From Colletotrichum lupini (taxonomy: Eukaryota; Ascomycota; Sordariomycetes; Glomerellales; Glomerellaceae), in the NCBI RefSeq assembly GCF_023278565.1, contig NC_064675.1:5022001-5086000 (forward strand): a DNA stretch of 64,000 nt, written 5' to 3'. Below the pieces are notes generated by a model. The model had not been told where the DNA came from. It ran no database searches and worked only from the letters and a program-made list of their open reading frames with translations. A program made the position numbers and the translations under genes. Shown piece by piece: positions 57,381-64,000 of this stretch. Position 1 is the stretch's first letter. Each line of letters starts with the position of its first letter.

Positions 57381-60300
57381 TCAGTCCTCGTCAACCTCCT
57401 GGCACCAAGGGTGCGCGAGAACCTGGTTAATGTCATATCTCGCAGCCACATCCCGGTTGAGCATGCACCGCACCAGGTCAATGCTCTCGTCGCTCATCGT
57501 CCACGGGACTCGAAGGTCTCGGTCCATGATTTCGTCAATGCTGTAGAACGGGTTCTCCTTATAGATGATCGTGTAGAGCAAAATTCCGAGCGCCCAAACA
57601 TCTTGCTCCTTGCCACCGTATGGCTTGGCAGCGAGTACCTCGGGAGCAGCGTAATCTGACCAGTCAGTTTCAATCACGATATAGGGGAAGCTATAAGACT
57701 TACCAATAGTGCCGACAAATACGTCAAAGGGGCCGTTCTTGATGTACGCTGCGCTTCCAAAGTCAATCAACTTGATGTTACCCTCGCCGTCCAAGACCAC
57801 ATTCTCGTCCTTGATGTCTCTATGGACCACCAGTGCCTTGGTATGCAGATGGCCAATAGCCTTGGCAACCTGGACGAAGATACTGCGGCACTCAGCCTCC
57901 TCCATGTTGCTGCGGAGCTCAATATAATCGAACAGATCCATGCCCGGTAATCCATGAGGCACCATCTCGATGTAGTAATTGACCTCATCCTCGAAGAAGG
58001 ATTCCATTTCGACAATATTAGGATGTTGCAGATCGGGCCGGCGCAGGTAGTCGAGAACGTGAATCTCCAGAGGCACTGTGCCGAGCTTGCGATCTCTCGT
58101 CCACGTGTCTACAAGAATACGTCGCTTGGTCACGTACTTGAGAACCACCTTCTTCTGCGTCTTCTTATCTTTGGCCAACTTGACCTGACCGTAAGCGCCC
58201 TGGCCCATGTCTTCGAGGATCTGGAAGTCATTGATGGACTTTTTCTGCTGTGCTGGCTCAATAACCTTTGGCACGGATGGTTTTTCCTGCTTCTTGTCTG
58301 TGGGACGCTGTGAGCCGGTCAACTTTGCAGCGGCCGTCATCGCGACTTCCTTGAGTTGTTTGGTGATGGCAGATGCCGTCGACGACGAAGACTCTCGAGA
58401 TTTTGGCTCATCGGAATCCGAGCTAATCTCCAGTGGGGTGTGCGCCGGTGTCTGCCCAGGAGATGGCTGATGCAAGGGAGTTGTCGTTCCAGAGGCGGAC
58501 GCCGACGTCACACCGAGCGTTGACCGGGCGGCGTGCATGTGCCTGGAGTAAGTAATCCAGAGAGCGAAGACCATTTCTGAGTGGGTGACAGAGAAAGAGT
58601 CGTCCTGGTTGTCCCCGTCCTTGTCCTCGTCCTCGTCCTCGATGACGGTCTCTTGGATTACGGCGGATTGTTTTGCGCTTCTGACCACCCGCATCTGCAC
58701 GTCAACCTTGAGCTCTGACCCATCCCTGTGCTTTCCGGGTACCCCGTCCGGCCGCAAGAAACTCGCAGCCGCATCCGGGCGATTTTCCCGAAGACCCAGA
58801 ATCGCCGACGCCCGGCGGAAGCTGTGCTCTGGCACCACAATCCCATCCTGCAGTTGAACACCATCCTCTTCCGTCAGAATATGGAGAATCTTTTCAAAGT
58901 CGGGCACCAAAGAGTCAATGGCCATGCCGTCGGGCTTTTCGTAGCCAAACAGAGCGCCGCAGAAGACCGAATTTGAGCTTTGAATCTTCAGAGTCTCTGG
59001 GTCCACGACGATGATCCCTGCAATATGCGGGAAGCTCGAGACGCGTAGCTCTGTCTTGCCCCGTACTTGCTCGACGCTGCAGGGAATGTTGACTTTGCTT
59101 GGGTTTGGGCATGTGAAAAACTTACGCCTCGCAATCTGCGCAAAGTCTACTTCGCCAGTGCGAGGGTCGATGCCTTGCCGAGGAATGCGTGGGATCAGCT
59201 TGCCGATATCCACGCCAGGTCTCAGTGACTCAAAGCCCCAAATTGGTGCTGTGGCTCCTGAAATTTTCTGGACAATGCCGTCGTCGTCCAGCTCAATCTG
59301 AGCTACATCTTCGTGGATTTCCTCAAGGACCCAAATGAGACCAACCCGCTTCTCCTTTACCCACAAACTGGCGGAACCCGTCGCACCGTTTCGTTTCTGG
59401 ATTGGAACCACATCACCGCATAAAAGGACGCCTCTCGACCGACTGCTTTGGTGCCGCGAGCTTCCCCTGAGTTTGGGCGGGCTGGGATCCCCACTGTGAA
59501 CGGTTTGTGCCTTGCGAGTGACAACTTTCGGGGGCTGTGATCTGGAGTTTGGCTTGCTCAAGAGCTGTGCCGTAATCCCACCTCGTCCGCCCAGAAGTGA
59601 CGTTGACGTTGTCGAAGCAGCAGAAACCGTTGGTGCAGGTGTCGCTGTTTTCGGAATATCTTCCGCCTCTTTGGTAGTGTCTTCAGGATCCATCTGCAGC
59701 AGTTTCTTCTCCAACCAATCTCTCCGCTCTTCTTGAACGACCTCTAGAATACCCATCCGCCGCACTTCAGCCTTTGTGACTCCGAAAACCAAGCAAGCAA
59801 GGTCGTTGGCCGCGATAATCGTCCATGGCGGTTTTGACTCTGTTGTGAAAATGGCCTGCGCTGCTGGGACCCACCGTGTCGAGTGTCCATGCACAGCCGG
59901 GCCAAGTGCACTTGGCATGTTCGCGGTTGTTGGTGAAGCTAGCATCTCTTGAGCTGCCAGATAGGGTTGTGCCATGGTGTCGATGAGCTGCTGGTGAACC
60001 GAGACGGGTAGTGTATCTGTGAGCGTTCGCTTCAGGCTAAGTCTTCGAGATGGCGGCGGGGATGTCTTTGCAGTTGTTCCACTCTCGTTCGTCGGCGTCC
60101 TGCTCGAGTTTTCCGATTCACTGTCTCCCGTGGCGACTTTCTGATTTTCATCTTGCTGCTTTATTGACGGTCGGTCGTTCGGGGCAAATGTTGCAAACTG
60201 GGTCGCAGTTGGAGACTGACTGGGAGACTGAAAGGGTTCAGGGCTTGATGTTCGAGGAATGAAGTTCGCTTCAAAGAGATTCTCCCCCGAAACTTGCGGG

Positions 60301-61548
60301 GGGCCCGTCAAAGGACCGAGGATGGATTGATCCATGGATGGAAGGTTGCCCGCTCCGACAAGCTGTGCCCTAGCCAACAAGTCCAGCATGTTCTGAGTCT
60401 CGACGTCCCCGGAGGCCCTTGCCTGGGCGCTCGCAAGCGCAACGTTGGAGGGTGAAACGGACCATCCCATTCGGTCTTTCATGAATTCTATGGATCGCTT
60501 GAGGACATTTTGCCGGTTGTGTATATACTCCTCGGACTGGTGGGCGAAAGAGAAGGAGTGTAATGACTCGGAGGGGAAGCGGGAGAGGTCTTCGGAGAAG
60601 TTAGGTGACGATGGATGAGAGCTAAACGGCATGCCGGGAGGGTTCGCGAGTAGTGTTGTCATAGATGTTGATCTCGATAGACCGATGGAGGAGCTTCTGG
60701 AAGGGGCTGCGGAGGGAGCTCGCGAAGACGGTTGTTGTCGAATTCGTCGCAATCCGGATAGACCGAGGCCATGGTCGTGGTCTGTTACAATGGAGGATCT
60801 ATGACTGGAAAAAGGCCTGTCAGCACGATGATGCCTCAAATGACTATAGACTGCCATGTGATGGCCCAGTTGCCACCTGGTGACATCTTTTATGGTGCAG
60901 CCGCACCCGTAAGTGACATCCTTCGAGCTTGTCGCCAAGCAAAGCCACACTCAAATTGTTGCTGCCTCTTTTGCCGAAATACCATATCTCGGGTTGTTTT
61001 CACGCTCGACTCCCACTTGGTTTGGCCATTGGCATGAGCCATGCCGTGATGCGCTCACGCGGACCTGGCGCATCCCTAACATTAAAGCCCCCTCTGTTTC
61101 GTCGCCGAGACGCTTGCCTTGGCATTCTTCAACGCCCGACTCTTCCATGAGCTCGCAATCAGCTCAACAGCTTTGCCGTTCAAGGAATATCACGGTGTAA
61201 TCGTTGGGAAAGAACCAACCTTGGTGGCACATGGTCGCTGCCGTCTGCGACAGATCCGGCATCGAAGGAAAAACGCATTCGACCGCGGCCAGTGTTGTTG
61301 TCGTCGGTTATAACGGCGAGGTTTCCGGTGCTTCGGTTCTTGGGGAGTTGCAGCTGTGTTGTTGGGGTTCTGCTCCTTCCGCGAGGTTCTTCGTGATGTG
61401 AATCGGTGCCTGCGAGCCATGAAAAGGCCTGTGTTAGAGAGGGAGGAACATTTCGTGGGTCTGAGGAGAGAGAGACGGGAGGCGGGCTCTGTGATGGGTG
61501 GCCGAAGGACGTACCATTGTTGTGAGGTCCCCCATGCGTCTGTAGCAT
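57381..61548 (-). CDS. PSK1: PAS-domain Ser/Thr protein kinase (PSK family)
   Basis: Minus-strand exons 61548-61515, 61409-61220, 60804-57704 and 57655-57381 give 1,199 aa. The N-terminus is disordered. A PAS domain is seen at about 380-450 (PPWTIIAANDLACLVFGV), with a second PAS-like region at about 665-740 (RVSSFPHIAGIIVVDPE). The kinase domain covers about 934-1195, with GQGAYGQVKLA, VVLKYV, HRDIKDENVVL (catalytic Asp near 1071), DFG (near 1089) and APEVL. PAS kinases sense metabolic state and in yeast phosphorylate UGP1 and translation factors to direct glucose toward structural carbohydrate. Joining exon 2 to 3 restores phase 2. Introns 1 (105 nt) and 3 (48 nt) are stop-free multiples of three; intron 3 lies in the activation segment. 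The symbol follows yeast PSK1/PSK2, which this gene would represent jointly. Confidence 0.9.
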
Positions 61549-62460
61549 AGTTGAAGAAAGATAGGCAGTCGACTCGGACAGATGTCAGGGTTAAGTAAAT
61601 GCGGGCAAGAGGCGGATTCGACGATGCAGGCTCGGATTCGGCGGGGTCGAGGAGCGAGATTCGTTCTGGGAGGTATCGGGGTGCGGTCTCGTCTGCTCTG
61701 GGACGTGGTGGTGGGAGGGAGCAAATGGCAGTACCGGCGGTAGGTAGGTGTGTTGCTGGCCGACAGGTAAGGTAGTTAAGGTATGGTGCTGCTGTACGAC
61801 AGTGGCTGTTCCGGCTAAGGTGGGAGGTAAATGAGGTACGGATGGAACTGCTGCCCAGAAGATACCTCGGGCAGGTAAGGTGAAGCAGGGAGTCAATCAG
61901 TGGTGAGGTAAGTTAGGTAGATCGATCAGGCTCGGTGGGCAAGGTTTGCCACAAGGATGAGAGTGTGGGAGTCTTCGACGGGTGGGTGTGCGGTAAGGAA
62001 CGTTTTTGTTTTTCTGCTTTGGTTGCTGGTGGTGCTGGCGTTGGCGCTGGTGCTGCAATGCTGATGGTCCGACCAGAATAGAGTAAGGCGAACGAGGGAG
62101 GGAGGCTTTTCAGGAAGGATTGATGGACCGATCCAGCAATAAGCGGTCGGGGAGAGATAGAGAGAGAGAGAGAGAGATTGTAGGTAAAGGTGAAGCTGAA
62201 GAAGCTGGTCCGTGTAGCGAGCAGCAAAGCAGTTGTGGTACTAGTCAGGTGCAGTACGGTAAGGTATCCGTAGAGCAGGCAAAATGCAAGCAAGTAAGTA
62301 GCAGCAAATCCGGCAATAACGTAGTCAGGTAGACAGACAGACGGAGCAGGAGCAGCAGCAGCAGGAGCAGGAAGCAGAGACGCGGACCTGCTCTGGCGGT
62401 GGTCCAGTCCGGTCCAATTCAACTCACCGAACGGCCAGGAAAGGGAACGTGAGTCGTCTC
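61549..62460 (-). promoter_or_regulatory. Promoter/leader of the PAS kinase, with AGGTA cluster and (GA)n
   Basis: On the kinase strand this is C/T-rich, with a (CT)n tract (plus-strand GA at 62160-62176) and many TACCT motifs (AGGTA on plus at about 61739, 61764, 61813, 61873, 61903 and 62240). It lies directly upstream of the start codon. The role is inferred from position and composition. Confidence 0.45.
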
Positions 62461-62483
62461 GCCGTCCCGTGCTAGTGCCACCT

Positions 62484-62545
62484 CAGTGCCAGCGCGCCAA
62501 TGCCAGAATGCCAATGCCAGTGTCAGTGCCGGTGTCAATGCCGCA
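62484..62545. repeat. Degenerate GCCA/TGCC minisatellite
   Basis: Repeated AATGCCAG and TGTCAGTGCC-like units, about six imperfect copies. Confidence 0.7.
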
Positions 62546-62570
62546 ACCGGATGTCCCTGCTTGGTGGTGC

Positions 62571-62595
62571 TGGACTCTGGACTCTGGACTCTGGA
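62571..62595. repeat. GGACTCT tandem repeat
   Basis: Three and a half copies of the heptamer GGACTCT. Confidence 0.85.
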
Positions 62596-63784
62596 TTCCG
62601 GAGTGCTGTAGTGCCGGTACGGATAGAGTGCAGAGTGCTAGGTGTTGCTGGGCTGCCTCGGGTACAATCTGTTTTACCCTTTCTCTATGTGTCTCTTGGC
62701 TTCTTCCCTTAATCACTCGAAAATCCCACTCTGGTTCTGTGCCGTTGACAAGCGCAATAAGACAGAGAGTCAGGCAGAGGAGAACGGGCGGGAGGGGCGT
62801 AGAGAAGCGAGTGGTCGTCCGTCTTCCAAGGCAAGGCGAGTGACTGGCTTTAACACCCACGTGCAGCTGGCCTCGTGAAAGAATCGTCTGCCGTAATCAT
62901 ACAAGATGACCTAAGACAACAAGCTGGAAAAGTGACAGAAAGCCCCCGGGTTTGGTTTTCTGTGGCGTCCACGGTCCTGGGCGGTTCAGTCAAAAGTCCA
63001 CAATGTTGCGGCAGATGCTTGTCCGAAAAGTGAGGGGCGGTCCTTCGAATGCTTGGAAAATTCCCACTCGTCAAGCGAATCCAATGATGCCGGAGGGCCT
63101 TGTAGGTAACAGTGGGTGGTGGCACGTCACGGACGAGGGAGCGGCGTGGGCGGCGGAGCTGGCGGGCGATGAAGACGAGGGAAAGGACGACGGGACAGAG
63201 GGCAGCACAAGCTCGCTCGGTGCCAAAGTTGAGATGGTTCGCTTTAGTATGAGTATGTTTGATGAACAAGTATTAGAAGAGGAATAAGTTTAGGAATGGG
63301 GACGAGGGATGGAAAACCATAAAGACTGAGGGATAGGAAGAGAGGGCGGGGGAGGGAAAAAAACACAAGTCCACTTTCTGCCTCCAGTCATCGAAAATTT
63401 TGAGATGCATCTGCGTACGGAGTACACAACTTTTGCTACCAAATCTGCCTATTTCTCTCTACTTTATCATACACGGCACCGCCCACCTTTGGCGTCAAGT
63501 AACCTCGTAAAACCCCTTGTTCCCTCTCCAGAAAAACCCTCCCCTCGAATTCCGAACCTCGCGCAGTTATTTGCAGCTTTGGTGGGCGCACAACATGAGT
63601 TGCAAGCTTGACTTACAGCTTCGAAAAGCAAACGCATCACTGATTGGGGGGCTTAATATGCGGCAGTGGCCCTGGAAAACATGGCTGCAAAGTGGGGGGC
63701 ACGCCTGAAGCCCGTACCCTTCACATTCATCGAGCTGTACCTATCTCACTCCTCACTTCATGCTGAAGCTCAGTCTCATCACAC

Positions 63785-63815
63785 ATTCACTCACTCACTC
63801 ACTCACTCACTCACT
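63785..63815. repeat. CACT tandem repeat
   Basis: Seven to eight copies of CACT in non-coding DNA. Confidence 0.9.
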
Positions 63816-64000
63816 TTATCCACCACCTCACCTGAAGCAGACCTGGAGGGGACATGCACGTGAAGCAGCCAAGCTCTTCAGCTGGACTGGTGGCGGACCC
63901 ACCACGTCAACATTGAGCGGCCCCAATCTCCCGGGGAGAACACCAGCGAAGAAAGGGACAGCATACCTTATCCTGGGATACGTCACATTGCCGCAGCCAA

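Larger units (their letters stand above)
62461..64000. other. Intergenic region with minisatellites
   Basis: No gene is supported. Repeats present are a degenerate AATGCCAG/TGTCAGTGCC minisatellite at about 62484-62545, a GGACTCT repeat at 62571-62595 and a CACT repeat at 63785-63815. A TACGGAGTAC motif lies at 63416. Confidence 0.55.

Noticed and set aside
61913..62422. 169-codon minus-strand frame upstream of the PAS kinase
   Set aside because: Composition is that of a pyrimidine-rich leader with a CT microsatellite; no domain.
62952..63287. 111-codon plus-strand frame
   Set aside because: No recognisable feature and no splice or leader context.
1..64000. CRISPR arrays, rRNA genes, intact transposons, secondary-metabolite cluster genes
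   Set aside because: No regularly spaced repeats, rRNA sequence, transposase or reverse-transcriptase motifs, or PKS/NRPS motifs were seen.

Overview
The window is nuclear DNA of a filamentous ascomycete (Pezizomycotina, most likely a Sordariomycete). The evidence is short spliceosomal introns (mostly 48-145 nt) with GT...AG ends and CTAAC/TGAC-type branch sites, disordered Ser/Pro-rich fungal proteins, and recognisable orthologs of yeast housekeeping genes. I see no rRNA operon, intact tRNA, CRISPR array or intact transposon.

Layout. Bases 1-17,200 hold no gene I can name; one weak hypothetical ORF lies near 12.0-12.5 kb. A large disordered protein gene (18.7-22.5 kb, +) follows a very long pyrimidine-rich leader that ends in an extreme poly-C tract. 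Next is a compact block: the tRNA 2'-phosphotransferase TPT1 (+), a degenerate dsRNA-binding-domain gene (-), the 18S rRNA-processing factor EFG1 (-), and, diverging from it, the SEA/GATOR2 subunit SEA4/Mio (+, 5 exons). After a 2 kb spacer comes a histidine-phosphatase-domain gene resembling the TFIIIC tau55 subunit TFC7 (+). A second sparse zone (36-47.5 kb) contains one clear gene, a fungal-specific putative DNA-binding protein at 41.5-42.9 kb. The right-hand gene-rich part has a TBC-domain Rab GAP (-, 6 exons) diverging from adenylosuccinate lyase ADE13 (+, 18 exons), two small secreted proteins, and a PAS-domain kinase of the PSK1/PSK2 family (-, 4 exons). The last 2.4 kb look like the PAS-kinase promoter and leader plus intergenic DNA.

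The genes do not form a pathway cluster. Several concern RNA metabolism (TPT1, EFG1, dsRBD gene, TFC7-like) and two concern nutrient signalling (SEA4, PAS kinase). The most unusual signals are the ADE13 exon structure (17 introns, exons of 7, 12 and 16 nt, and a split active-site loop), a set of stop-free 3n introns whose retention would give longer proteins (one inside a kinase activation segment), a possible mitochondrial N-terminal extension on TPT1, the poly-C leader, and a dispersed TACGGAGTA motif. Exon boundaries were worked out by hand from splice consensus, reading phase and protein-family knowledge; no alignment was run.
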